A stretch of DNA of 64,000 nucleotides from NCBI GenBank assembly GCA_964647625.1, contig CAZYHZ010000011.1, positions 22,774-86,773 of the forward strand, written 5' to 3'. Under the pieces are notes generated by a model that did not search any database, was not told where the DNA came from, and worked only from the letters and a program-made list of their open reading frames with translations. Position numbers and translations under genes: made by a program. Positions 7,971 to 16,483 of this stretch are shown one piece after another (position 1 is the stretch's first letter; every line of letters begins with the position of its first letter). This DNA is from DASRJG01 sp964647625. Its GTDB lineage: Bacteria > Acidobacteriota > Polarisedimenticolia > Polarisedimenticolales > DASRJG01.

Positions 7971-8818
7971 CCGTCGCCGCGGAACGGCCGGCCCGGACGC
8001 TCGTCATCCCGAAAGCGGGGGATCCGCGCGTGACGCTGTCGGTGCTGCTGACCCTTTACACCGTCCTCGGACAAACGGTCCTCTACTTCAACCGCGACAT
8101 CAAGCAGATCCTCCTGGCCGTGGTCACCGCGTGCGCGGCCGAAGTCGCCTTCTCCTGGATCTTCTCGCGCGTTCTCATCGTTCCGATCTCGGCGTATATC
8201 ACCGGGCTGAGCATCGGGCTGCTCCTCGAAAGCTACGACGCGCGGGTGTTCGTGCTCGCGTCGATCTGGGGGATCGCCTCCAAGTACCTCATCCGCGATC
8301 GCCAGGGCCATTTCTTCAATCCTTCGAACTTCTCGGTCGTCGCGGCGCTCGCGTTGAGCCATGGGCTCGCGACCGTGGCGCCCGGCTCCCAGTGGGGCGG
8401 GAAGGCGTGGATCCCGATCGTCATCCTCGTCCTCGGCACGACGATGATGTACCGGGTCAAGCGCCTCGATCTCGCGCTTGCGTGGATCTCCGGCTTCGTC
8501 GTGATGGGCCTGCTGCGGATGGCACTCGGGCAAGGAGGCATCGTGTTCGCGCTCGGCCCGATGCTCAGCGGGGAGTTCGCGCTGTTCTCGTTCTCGATGC
8601 TCCCGGATCCTAAGACCTCACCGCACACGCGGAAGGGCCGCATCCTCTGGGGGGCCGGAATCGCCCTCACGGACGGCGTGCTCCGGTACCTCGAGATCCG
8701 CTACTCGATGTTCTTCTCCCTCTTCGGGTTCTGTGCCGCGCTCCCGCTGTTCCGCCGCGTGTTCGGCAGCAACCGTGCCGAAGCCGAGCCATGGAAAACC
8801 ATCGAGCGGCCGATATAG
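7967..8818 (+). CDS. unbU: RnfD/NqrB-like integral membrane protein (UnbU-like)
   Basis: A 283-residue polytopic membrane protein starting at a GTG overlapping the previous stop (GTGA). About eight hydrophobic segments are visible. The motif GHFFNPSNFSVV near residue 115 resembles the flavin-attachment/NPSN-type loop of RnfD/NqrB family subunits. UnbU of enediyne clusters is annotated in that family, and this gene closes an UnbL-UnbV-(lipoprotein)-UnbU order. Possible roles are electron transfer or export; neither can be proved from sequence. The TAG stop lies inside a TAGGGGAC repeat half-site 5 bp before the assembly gap, so the true end looks complete but what follows is unknown. Confidence 0.8.
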   Translation: MTVAAERPARTLVIPKAGDPRVTLSVLLTLYTVLGQTVLYFNRDIKQILLAVVTACAAEVAFSWIFSRVLIVPISAYITGLSIGLLLESYDARVFVLASIWGIASKYLIRDRQGHFFNPSNFSVVAALALSHGLATVAPGSQWGGKAWIPIVILVLGTTMMYRVKRLDLALAWISGFVVMGLLRMALGQGGIVFALGPMLSGEFALFSFSMLPDPKTSPHTRKGRILWGAGIALTDGVLRYLEIRYSMFFSLFGFCAALPLFRRVFGSNRAEAEPWKTIERPI

Positions 8819-8823
8819 GGGAC

Positions 8824-8923
8824 NNNNNNNNNNNNNNNNNNNNNNNNNNNNNNNNNNNNNNNNNNNNNNNNNNNNNNNNNNNNNNNNNNNNNNNNNNNNN
8901 NNNNNNNNNNNNNNNNNNNNNNN
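8824..8923. other. Assembly gap of 100 N
   Basis: Exactly 100 N, the usual placeholder for a scaffold gap of unknown length. The left flank ends in TAGGGGAC and the right flank begins AGGGGACTGTCCCCTA, so the contig ends fall in one inverted-repeat sequence. Linkage and distance between the plus-strand operon on the left and the minus-strand operon on the right are therefore not certain. Confidence 0.98.
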
Positions 8924-8939
8924 AGGGGACTGTCCCCTA
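8924..8939. repeat. Inverted repeat at the gap edge
   Basis: AGGGGAC-T-GTCCCCT is a perfect 7-bp inverted repeat with a 1-nt centre. The same half-site TAGGGGAC occurs at 8816-8823 on the other side of the gap. It contains the stop codons of both convergent genes. It could act as a bidirectional terminator-like or dispersed palindromic element. As a multi-copy repeat it may have caused the assembly break. Confidence 0.6.
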
Positions 8940-10166
8940 CGCGCCGCGGAGGGTTTCGGCGATCGGCCGCTTCGAGGCGCGCCACACCGGGAGCATGGCG
9001 GCGGCAAGCGTCGCGAGAACCGACAGGACGAACGCGAAGGCGACGATGCCCGGCACGATGTCAACCCCGCCGGTGAACGGGCGCGTCGCGCCCGGCGGCG
9101 AGGGGAACGGGATTCCGATCGCCGTCGCGGCGAGCGCGACGACGATGCCCAGCACGACGCCGAGCGCTCCGCCGAGGAGGCCCGTGATCAGGGCTTCGGT
9201 CATCAGGAGGCGCCCGATGATCCCGGGGCGGAGGCCGAGCGCCCGCAGTGTCGCCAGCTCCAGTCGGCGCTCGACGATCGACATGCCGATCGTGTTCGCG
9301 ATTCCCAGGATCACGATCGCGGAGACGATCAGCTTGATCACGTCCAGCTCGCGGCGGAACAGGCTGACGACCTGATTATGGAAGAGCGCGAGCTCGTACC
9401 ACGGCTTGACCTCGAGATCCTCGCCCGATGCGGCGAACGCCGTCTTCAACGCCGAGGCGACCGCATCGACGTTCTCCGTCCGGTCGAGCAGCACGACGAT
9501 TTGCTCGACCCGGTCGTCGCCGAGCAGCTTCTGCGCGACCGGAAGCGGGACCTTGAGCGTCCAGTCGTCGTACTCCTTGAGCCCGCCCTCGAAGATCCCG
9601 CGAAGCGTCGCGGGCGCGGCGTTCAACGCACCGGTTTCTCCGTTGGCGGCCAGCATGAGCGGTGTGTCCGGGGCCGCATCGATGCGCTCGGCCAGGCCGC
9701 GGCCGGCGATCACGCCGTTCGGGTCCTCCGGGGACAGCGGGCGGCCCTCGCGGATCGTCATGTGACGGCTGAACTCGGGATCCCGATCGGGCTCGACCCC
9801 GATCCCGACGAACGCGACGTACCGGTCGTCCCGCGAGATCATCCCGGTGAACTCGCGCCTGCGCGTCACGCGCGCCACGTGCGGCGTCTGCTCGATCAGC
9901 GCCACGATCCGGGCCGCCTCGCCGGCGGGAAGGAGGTACCGCCGGGGATCGCGGCGGTGGTTGTCCGTGTAGCCGGCGCGATAGACTTGGAGGTGGCCGT
10001 GCCGGCCGTGGATCGCATCCTCTCGCAGCTCGCGGAAGATGTTGTAGATGACGCCGCCGTTGACGATGAGCGCGGCACATCCGATCGCGATCGCCATCAG
10101 CGCGACCGATGTCCGGACGCGATTCCGGAAGACGTTCCGGAGCGCGAGCGCGACGAATAACTTCAC
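8937..10166 (-). CDS. ABC transporter permease, FtsX/MacB family
   Basis: A 409-residue permease starting at GTG 10166, overlapping the ATPase stop. It has one N-terminal membrane helix after the typical LALRNVFRNRVRT stretch, a large periplasmic domain (about residues 45-265), and three C-terminal helices with the FtsX signature ELATLRALGLRP. This is the MacB/LolCE topology. These transporters use mechanotransmission to move lipoproteins, peptides or antibiotics across the envelope. Gene order in the operon is deiodinase-like, LolA-like, ATPase, permease. A LolA-like partner suggests a lipoprotein or lipid-linked substrate, but this is inference. Confidence 0.92.
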   Translation of the reverse strand: MKLFVALALRNVFRNRVRTSVALMAIAIGCAALIVNGGVIYNIFRELREDAIHGRHGHLQVYRAGYTDNHRRDPRRYLLPAGEAARIVALIEQTPHVARVTRRREFTGMISRDDRYVAFVGIGVEPDRDPEFSRHMTIREGRPLSPEDPNGVIAGRGLAERIDAAPDTPLMLAANGETGALNAAPATLRGIFEGGLKEYDDWTLKVPLPVAQKLLGDDRVEQIVVLLDRTENVDAVASALKTAFAASGEDLEVKPWYELALFHNQVVSLFRRELDVIKLIVSAIVILGIANTIGMSIVERRLELATLRALGLRPGIIGRLLMTEALITGLLGGALGVVLGIVVALAATAIGIPFPSPPGATRPFTGGVDIVPGIVAFAFVLSVLATLAAAMLPVWRASKRPIAETLRGA

Positions 10167-10840
10167 GGCCGTGGCTCCGCGACGCGGCCGTCCCGCAAGA
10201 AGAGCACGCGGCCGGCTCCGCGGATCAGCTCGGGGTCGTGGGTCGCATAAAGGAACGTCGTGCCGCGCTCGGTGTTCAACTCCCGGAGCAGCTCGACGAC
10301 CGCCGCCCCGCTGGCCTGATCGAGGTTCGCCGTCGGCTCGTCGGCGAGGACGATGGCCGGATTGCCGGCCACGGCCCTTGCGATCGCGACCCGCTGCTGC
10401 TCACCGCCGGACAGCGCGGCCGGGCGACGGTGCGATCGTCCGGTCAGGCCGACGCGCTCGAGCGCGCCGGCCGCCGCGCGCCGCCGCTCCGCGGCGCTCC
10501 AACCCTCGCGAAAGAGAAGCGGAAGCTCGACGTTCTCCGCCGCGGTCAGGACGGGGATGAGGCTGAACTGCTGGAACACGAAACCGACGCGCGCCAGTCG
10601 AAACTCGGCGAGCTCCGCCGGCGAGAGCCGGCTGAGATCGCGGCCGTCGATTGCGATCCGTCCCGACGTCGGCGCGTCCAGACCTCCCAGGAGATTGAGC
10701 AGCGTCGTCTTTCCGCTCCCCGAGGGGCCCGACAACGCGACGAACTCGCCGGGCTCGATACGAACCGACACGGCGTCGAGCGCCAGGAATCGCTGTTCGC
10801 CCGCGCCGTAGGCCCGGCTCACGGAATCGGCGAGCAGCAT
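10163..10840 (-). CDS. ABC transporter ATPase, MacB/LolD type
   Basis: A 225-residue ATPase with Walker A GPSGSGKT near residue 38, a Q-loop in FVFQQFSLIP, the signature LSGGEQQRVAIARA, Walker B IVLADEPTANLD and the H-loop ATHDPE. This spacing and the LIPVLTAAENVELPL stretch are typical of the LolD/MacB subfamily. The ATG at 10840 overlaps the stop of the LolA-like gene (ATGA), and its stop overlaps the GTG of the permease. The two form the energising and membrane parts of one transporter. Confidence 0.95.
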   Translation of the reverse strand: MLLADSVSRAYGAGEQRFLALDAVSVRIEPGEFVALSGPSGSGKTTLLNLLGGLDAPTSGRIAIDGRDLSRLSPAELAEFRLARVGFVFQQFSLIPVLTAAENVELPLLFREGWSAAERRRAAAGALERVGLTGRSHRRPAALSGGEQQRVAIARAVAGNPAIVLADEPTANLDQASGAAVVELLRELNTERGTTFLYATHDPELIRGAGRVLFLRDGRVAEPRP

Positions 10841-11661
10841 CAGTGCGATTCCAGCATCCGCTCGATCGGGACGTCGGGCGCGGTCCCGGAGCCCTTGCCC
10901 GCCAAGGCGGCGTCGCGCATCGGGAGCAGCCCTTCGGGGGTGAACGACGAGCCGGGGACGTCGAGTCGCCTCAGGTTCGAGAAGGTCAGCGTGCTCGACT
11001 CCTTCCACGAGCCGACGCTGTCGATCGACAGCGTCATCGACCGGAGGCCCAAGGGGCCTTTCCGGAAATCGTGATACCGCACGACGCGAAGCAGCGCCCC
11101 GGGCCGGTCGTACTGCTCGAGCTTTCGCGGCTGGTTGGTCTTCTTCGCGACCCAGTAGAGCACGCGCGAGTACCGGAGGGCGTCGTCCCGCACCAGCTCG
11201 AGCCGGACGCAGGCCTCGCCGTCCAGCGGCTCTTCTCCGTCGAGCCGCACGGTGTAGCCGCGCAGGAAGTTCGTGCGGGCGATGTCTCCCGTCGCGACGT
11301 CGCCCGTTTGCATCTGCAGCACCGAAAGCTCCCACGGTCTGCTCGCCTTCGGGAGCAGCATCCAGTAGCGGTCTTCGGCCATGAGCATGAGCGTGCCGTA
11401 CAGGGCCTCGGGTGCGCGCATCAGGATCACCGTGCGGTCCTTTCCGCTCGCGATCATCGAGTACGACGCGTCGCGCTCGCTCTTGGTCCCATCGGTCTTG
11501 GTTCCGTGGATCGTGAAGTCGACCGCGTAGGCCAGCTCGGGATTTCGCACCGATTCGGCCTTTTTCAAGATTTGTTCCGCGCTCGGTCCCGAGGCCGCCA
11601 CCGGCGCCGCGAGAGCCAGCGCCAGCCACAGGAGCCCGATCCGGGACGTGACGCGCCGCAT
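10840..11661 (-). CDS. Outer-membrane lipoprotein-sorting (LolA-like) protein
   Basis: A 273-residue exported protein with a signal peptide (about residues 1-24 ending PVAASG). The mature part, beginning AEQILKKAESVRNP, follows the LolA-like COG2834 pattern. It has strands such as YSMIASGKDRTVILMRAPE, WMLLPKASRPWELS and a late VLYWVAKKTNQPRKLEQY. Proteins of this type are periplasmic, with an open beta-barrel that shields acyl chains. It is translationally coupled to the ABC ATPase and lies 1 bp downstream of the deiodinase-like gene, so all four genes form one transcription unit. Substrate unknown. Confidence 0.85.
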   Translation of the reverse strand: MRRVTSRIGLLWLALALAAPVAASGPSAEQILKKAESVRNPELAYAVDFTIHGTKTDGTKSERDASYSMIASGKDRTVILMRAPEALYGTLMLMAEDRYWMLLPKASRPWELSVLQMQTGDVATGDIARTNFLRGYTVRLDGEEPLDGEACVRLELVRDDALRYSRVLYWVAKKTNQPRKLEQYDRPGALLRVVRYHDFRKGPLGLRSMTLSIDSVGSWKESSTLTFSNLRRLDVPGSSFTPEGLLPMRDAALAGKGSGTAPDVPIERMLESH

Positions 11662-11662
11662 C

Positions 11663-12301
11663 CTAGCCGAATCGCCCGGTGAGCCAGGATGCGACCTCTT
11701 CGGGATGGAATCCGAAGGGCCCCGGCTTCCCCTTGTAGACGATCACGCCGCTCTCGTCGACGATGTAGAACCGCTCGGGCCATCCCGCATAGAGACCATT
11801 CGCCGGGTTCTCGATGCGATCGACGAGCAGCGGGATCTCGTAGCCGAACCGCTTGACGAAATCGTTGGCGATGCGGACGCGATCGCCGGTCGTCTTCGGC
11901 TGCGGATAGCAGACGCCCTCACGCTCGTTCGTGTCCAGCTGCCATTCGTCGTCGGGGTGCGCCTCTTTGATGTAGACGGTCACGAACCGAGCGCGATCGC
12001 CGTATCGCCGGTAGAGATCGGAGATGCGCTCGACCGAGCGCCGGAACGGCGGTCACGTGAAGCTTCCGAACACGACCACGGTGGGGCGCTCGCCCCATTG
12101 CGACGCCAGCCGGACCGGCGTCTTACCATCGAGGGCGAGCAGCTCGACATCCGGCGCGCGGTCGCCCACCCGCAGCGGCCCTTCCTTTCGCTGGTCGTAG
12201 CGGAGCATACCGATGACGTTTCGCGGTCCCATCATGGTGACGAGGACGGACGCCGCCACCAGGAGAAGCGCGCCGAGTCCGATCGCCAATCGCTTCCACA
12301 T
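11663..12301 (-). CDS. Deiodinase-family selenoprotein (in-frame TGA read as Sec)
   Basis: A thioredoxin-fold protein of 212 residues if the TGA at 12053-12055 is read as selenocysteine (residue 83). The N-terminal hydrophobic segment (residues about 6-24) predicts a membrane anchor. Around the TGA the protein reads VVVFGSFT-U-PPFRRSVERI, the same layout as the vertebrate iodothyronine deiodinase active site (FGSCTU-P-F). Downstream are other deiodinase hallmarks in the same frame: VYIKEAHPDDEW, GWPERFYIVDE and KGKPGPFGFHPEE. Conservation continues on both sides of the TGA, so a nonsense mutation is unlikely. The ATG at 12301 was chosen because it precedes the hydrophobic anchor; an upstream ATG at 12367 is in frame. 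It is first in the ABC-exporter operon. Substrate (iodinated, other halogenated or redox) unknown. Confidence 0.85.
12026..12055 (-). promoter_or_regulatory. Bacterial SECIS-like hairpin after the Sec TGA
   Basis: On the minus strand the TGA (12055-12053) is followed after 11 nt by a perfect 6-bp stem GCGCTC/GAGCGC (12041-12036 and 12031-12026) with apical loop GGTC. Bacterial SECIS elements place a GU-containing apical loop roughly 15-25 nt behind the UGA for SelB binding. E. coli fdhF has a GGUC-type loop. Spacing and loop both fit here. Confidence 0.7.
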
Positions 12302-12548
12302 CGCGGAGATGATTACACGGTCAATTCCGTCGCGGCGCATGCGCTCGCTGCGCGGCGAGCAACGCAAATTCCTCTACTTCTTTTCGAACTTCCAAATCGG
12401 GGATTTCGGACAAATCCAGGTTGACTGGAGAGTGGTTGTCGGGTACACACCAATGATGTCGGGTGTCATGACGCGGGTCGTGACGCCATTGCCGTCAGAA
12501 TCAAAAAACGATTTCGGCGACGGCCGGGCTTTTTTGCTGGGGGGGTCC

Positions 12549-15500
12549 ATGAACAAGTCGTTGCGAACGGCTCCAGGGGTCTTTCTCCTCCTCGCGCTGT
12601 GTACCGTCACGGCGTCCTTCGATGCCCACGCGGCTCCCTGCGTGGTCCCCGACAACGGTTCGGGAACGGTGACGTTGCCGCCGGCGGGCTGCGGGTATCT
12701 GAGCCCGACCGACGTGCACATGATCATCGACGGGCTTCCCGCCGGGACAACCGTGCGCTTGACGGGCATCCACAGGGACTTCGTGTGCCACGGCGCGCAG
12801 GGCACCCCTCCCGCGGCGTGCGATTTCACCCCGTCGCCCGCGTGCGAGCAGCCGGGCGGAACTCTCGGCGGCATGGAGGAATGCTCCGATTCGACCTTGC
12901 AGATCAGCTTGCAAGGCACCGGCACTCTTTCCGGCTGGACTCGAGCGGTCAACCTCCCCGTCAGCTTCGAGACGCACGTCGGGCCCCGCACCCCCGGCCA
13001 GCCCGTGCAGCAGTTCCCGACCGACATGTACCGCCTTCAGGGCCAGCTTCCCCCCGGCGATCCTGATTTCGATCTGCTCCGAATCACCGGCGGCACCTCC
13101 AACGGGATGCCGAGCCCCGGTCAGACCAAGCTGACGCGGCAAGGGACCAACTGGGCCGTCGACAGCTTCTTCGACATCACCTATCGCATCGATTTCATCG
13201 GCGCCGCAGGCGGGCATCTCGGCGGCTTCTCCGGAAGCACGACCGGCACGATTCGGATGGTGACGGGATCCGGAACCCCGTGTAACCCCGCCGACTGCAA
13301 CGACAACAACGCCTGCACGATCGACAGCTGCGACACGTCGACGGGAACGTGCGTTCACACGGCGGTCAGCTGCGACGACGGCCAGATCTGCACGACCGAC
13401 ACGTGCGACCCCGCGACCGGACAGTGCTCGCACGGCCCGGCCAACTGCGACGACGGCAATCCGTGCACGAACGACAGCTGCATCCAGGCGCTGCTCTCGC
13501 CCGCCTGCACGGTTCCCGATAACGGCAGCGGGACGGTCACGCTGCCCCCGGCGGGCTGCGACTACCTCAGCCCGTCCGACGTCCACCAGATCATCAACGG
13601 CCTGCCGGCCGGCACGACGATCCAGCTCGGCGCGATCCACAAGGACTTCATCTGCAACGGCGGCTCGGCCGGCGGCGGCGGGGTCTGCTCGTTCCAGCAG
13701 CTCGCCGGCTGCTCGCAGCCCGGCGGCAGTCTCGGCGGCGAGGACGAGTGCTCGAATTCGACCCTGGCCCTCACCGTTCACGGCACGGGCACGCTCGCGG
13801 GCTGGAACCGTACCGTGCCGATCCCCGTCAGCTTCGAGACCCACGTCGCCCCGAGGACGCCGGGCGCCCCGACGCAGTCGTTCGACACCGAGATGTTCCG
13901 GTTGTTCGGTCAGCTTCCGCCGGGCGATCCCGACTTCGATCTGCTGCGCGTCACCGCCGGAAACGACTTCGGCCTGCCGAGCCCCGGGCACACGACGCTG
14001 ACGAGGCAGGGGACGAACTTCAAGGTCGACAGCTTCTTCGACATCACGTACCGGATCGACTTCGTCGGCCATGCCGGCGGCCACATCGGCGGCATGTCCG
14101 GAAGCACGACCGGCACCATTCGCATGCAGACGGGAACCGGGGTCGGGTGCGTCCACACGCCGGTCAATTGCGACGACGGGAACCCCTGCACGCTCGACAG
14201 CTGCGATCCGGCGAGCGGGCAGTGCGTCCACACCGCGGTCAGCTGCGACGACGGGAACCCCTGCACGCTCGACAGCTGCGATCCGGCGAGCGGGCAGTGC
14301 GTGCACTCGCCCGTCAACTGCGACGACGGGAACGCGTGCACGGCGGACAGCTGTGCGCAGGGCCTGGTGTTCAATGCGGCATGCAACGTGCCGGACAACG
14401 GCGGCGGCACGGTGACGCTGCCTCCGGCCGGGTGCGACTACCTGAGCCCGTCCCAGGTCCACCAGATCATCAACGGCCTGCCGGCCGGGACCACGATCCA
14501 GTTCGCGGCGATCCACAAGGACTTCATCTGCCACGCCCAGCCCGGGACGCCGTCGATCTGCTCGTTCACGCCTCCGCCGGGGCTGTGCGACCAGCCCGGT
14601 GGCACGCTCGGCGGCAACGAGGAATGCTCGCAGTCGACGCTGCAATTGGCGCTGACCGGGACCGGAGCGCTTGCTGGTTGGAGCCGCACGCTCTCGGTTC
14701 CGATCGAGTTCGAGACCCACACCGCTCCGAAGGCGCCCGGCTCTCCGGTGCAGTCGTTCGACACCGAGATGTTCCGGCTGCAAGGACAGCTCCCGCCGGG
14801 CGATCCCGACTTCGATCTGCTCCGGATTACCGCCGGGAACGATTTCGGCCTGCCGAGCCCCGGCCACACGACGCTGCGTCAGCAGGCGGGCGGGACCTGG
14901 AACGTCGACAGCTTCTTCGACATCACCTACCGCATCGACTTCGTCGGGCACCCCGGCGGTCACGTCGGTGGGATGTCCGGAAGCACGACCGGCACGATCC
15001 GTATGGCGACCGGAAACGGCGACCCGTGCGTTCACGTTCCGATCAATTGCGACGACGGCAACCCCTGCACGCTCGACAGCTGCGATCCGGCGAGCGGTTG
15101 CGTCCACACGCCGGTCAATTGCGACGACGGCCAGGTCTGCACGAATGACTCCTGCGACCCGGCTTCGGGTCAGTGCGTGCACACGCCCGTCAATTGCGAC
15201 GACGGCAACAGCTGTACCGACGACAGCTGCATCCAGGCTCTCGTCTCGCCGGCGTGCACGGTCCCGGATAACGGAAGCGGGACGGTCACGCTGCCGCCTG
15301 CGGGCTGCCCGTACCTGAGCCCGCAGGATGTGCACCAGATCATCAACGGCCTGCCGGCCGGCACCACGATCCAGTTCGCCGGAATCCACCAGGACTTCCT
15401 CTGCAAGCAGCCGAACCAGATCTGCTCGTTCCCGCCACCTCCGACGTGCGAGCAAGCCGGCGGAACTCTCGGCGGGTCCGAGGAATGCCGCGGCTCGACG

Positions 15501-16352
15501 CTGCAACTCAGCCTCAACGGGACGGGCACGCTCGCCGGCTGGACCCGCGTGCTCAATCTGCCGGTCAACTTCGAGACGCACGTCGGTCCGAGGACACCCT
15601 TCGCGCCGACCCAGTCGTTCAACACCGAGATGTTCCGGCTGCAAGGACAGCTACCGCCCGGCGATCCGGACTTCGACCTGCTCCGGATCACCGCCGGTAA
15701 CGATTTCGGGCTGCCGAGCCCCGGCCACACGACGCTGACGCAGCAGGGCGCGAACTGGAAGGTCGACAGCTTCTTCGACATCACCTACCGGATCGACTTC
15801 GTCGGGCATGCCGGCGGTCACATCGGCGGGATGTCGGGAAGCACGACGGGCACGATCCGCATGCAGACCGGAACCGGCGTCGGCTGTGTCCACACGCCGC
15901 ACAACTGCGACGACAACAACCCGTGCACGGACGACGGGTGCGACCCGGCGTCCGGCTGCTTCCACAACAACAACACCGGGCAGTGCGACGACGGCAACAA
16001 CTGCACGATCAACGACAAGTGCGCCAACGGAGCGTGCAAGGGCACGACGATCACCCCGCCGGCGGAGACCCAAAACGTTCTGGCGCCGAACAAGACCACG
16101 TACACGTGGACCTCGCAGCCGCTGGCCACGCGATACGACGTGGTCCGCGGATCGACCGCCGCGTTCCCGGTCGGGCCCGGAGGCGGTGACGAGTCCTGCT
16201 TCAACGATCTCGGAGCCGCGACGTTGAACGATCCGGCGATCCCGGCCGTGGGCGCCGGGTTCTGGTACCTCTCGCGCGGCGAGAACACGTGCGGGAACGG
16301 TCCGTGGGGGAACGCGACGAGCGGCCCTCGCATCACGACGACCTGTCCGTAA
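12549..16352 (+). CDS. Secreted four-module protein with cysteine-rich linkers
   Basis: A 1,267-residue protein. The start at ATG 12549 gives a signal peptide ending DAHAAP; longer in-frame starts lack one. Four copies of a roughly 215-residue module follow, at about residues 33-244, 317-534, 612-827 and 903-1115. Each runs from VPDNG.GTVTLPPAGC through QLPPGDPDFDLLR to VDSFFDITYRIDF and GSTTGTIRM. The module reminds me of an unnamed domain in planctomycete/cyanobacterial secreted proteins. Linkers are CDDGNPCTLDSCDPASG-type cysteine repeats. The C-terminal 100 residues look FN3-like. Within one linker a 25-codon unit is duplicated (14169 and 14244). Probably a surface or extracellular structural protein; function unknown. 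Confidence 0.85.
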   Translation: MNKSLRTAPGVFLLLALCTVTASFDAHAAPCVVPDNGSGTVTLPPAGCGYLSPTDVHMIIDGLPAGTTVRLTGIHRDFVCHGAQGTPPAACDFTPSPACEQPGGTLGGMEECSDSTLQISLQGTGTLSGWTRAVNLPVSFETHVGPRTPGQPVQQFPTDMYRLQGQLPPGDPDFDLLRITGGTSNGMPSPGQTKLTRQGTNWAVDSFFDITYRIDFIGAAGGHLGGFSGSTTGTIRMVTGSGTPCNPADCNDNNACTIDSCDTSTGTCVHTAVSCDDGQICTTDTCDPATGQCSHGPANCDDGNPCTNDSCIQALLSPACTVPDNGSGTVTLPPAGCDYLSPSDVHQIINGLPAGTTIQLGAIHKDFICNGGSAGGGGVCSFQQLAGCSQPGGSLGGEDECSNSTLALTVHGTGTLAGWNRTVPIPVSFETHVAPRTPGAPTQSFDTEMFRLFGQLPPGDPDFDLLRVTAGNDFGLPSPGHTTLTRQGTNFKVDSFFDITYRIDFVGHAGGHIGGMSGSTTGTIRMQTGTGVGCVHTPVNCDDGNPCTLDSCDPASGQCVHTAVSCDDGNPCTLDSCDPASGQCVHSPVNCDDGNACTADSCAQGLVFNAACNVPDNGGGTVTLPPAGCDYLSPSQVHQIINGLPAGTTIQFAAIHKDFICHAQPGTPSICSFTPPPGLCDQPGGTLGGNEECSQSTLQLALTGTGALAGWSRTLSVPIEFETHTAPKAPGSPVQSFDTEMFRLQGQLPPGDPDFDLLRITAGNDFGLPSPGHTTLRQQAGGTWNVDSFFDITYRIDFVGHPGGHVGGMSGSTTGTIRMATGNGDPCVHVPINCDDGNPCTLDSCDPASGCVHTPVNCDDGQVCTNDSCDPASGQCVHTPVNCDDGNSCTDDSCIQALVSPACTVPDNGSGTVTLPPAGCPYLSPQDVHQIINGLPAGTTIQFAGIHQDFLCKQPNQICSFPPPPTCEQAGGTLGGSEECRGSTLQLSLNGTGTLAGWTRVLNLPVNFETHVGPRTPFAPTQSFNTEMFRLQGQLPPGDPDFDLLRITAGNDFGLPSPGHTTLTQQGANWKVDSFFDITYRIDFVGHAGGHIGGMSGSTTGTIRMQTGTGVGCVHTPHNCDDNNPCTDDGCDPASGCFHNNNTGQCDDGNNCTINDKCANGACKGTTITPPAETQNVLAPNKTTYTWTSQPLATRYDVVRGSTAAFPVGPGGGDESCFNDLGAATLNDPAIPAVGAGFWYLSRGENTCGNGPWGNATSGPRITTTCP

Positions 16353-16367
16353 CGATCGATCCCCCTT

Positions 16368-16403
16368 GGGGCGGGTGCCGGCACCGGCATCCGCCCCATT
16401 TTT
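16368..16403 (+). terminator. Rho-independent terminator
   Basis: GGGGCGGGTGCC / GGCATCCGCCCC pair with one mismatch around a 6-nt loop, followed by ATTTTT. It lies 16 bp after the stop of the four-module protein gene. Confidence 0.85.
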
Positions 16404-16483
16404 CTACCCGGCCCTCCTCGTCACGATTGGCGTGACACGCGCCCTGCTCTAGGATTCCCGTGAGCCGTATGGAGGATCCCAAC

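Noticed and set aside
1..8818. Ordinary fatty-acid biosynthesis operon
   Set aside because: Housekeeping fab operons do not contain an inactive KS homologue, DUF1702, UnbV or RnfD-like genes.
12053..12055. TGA as a nonsense mutation splitting a pseudogene
   Set aside because: Conserved deiodinase motifs continue in the same frame after the TGA, the TGA is exactly at the known Sec position, and a SECIS-like hairpin follows.
12501..15644. Very long minus-strand open frame opposite the four-module protein (and similar ones at 48806-51913 and 57194-60334)
   Set aside because: These frames are Arg/Val/Asp-rich mirror translations caused by high GC and repetitive coding on the plus strand. They lack start signals and domain-like sequence, and the plus-strand genes have clear signal peptides and domains.
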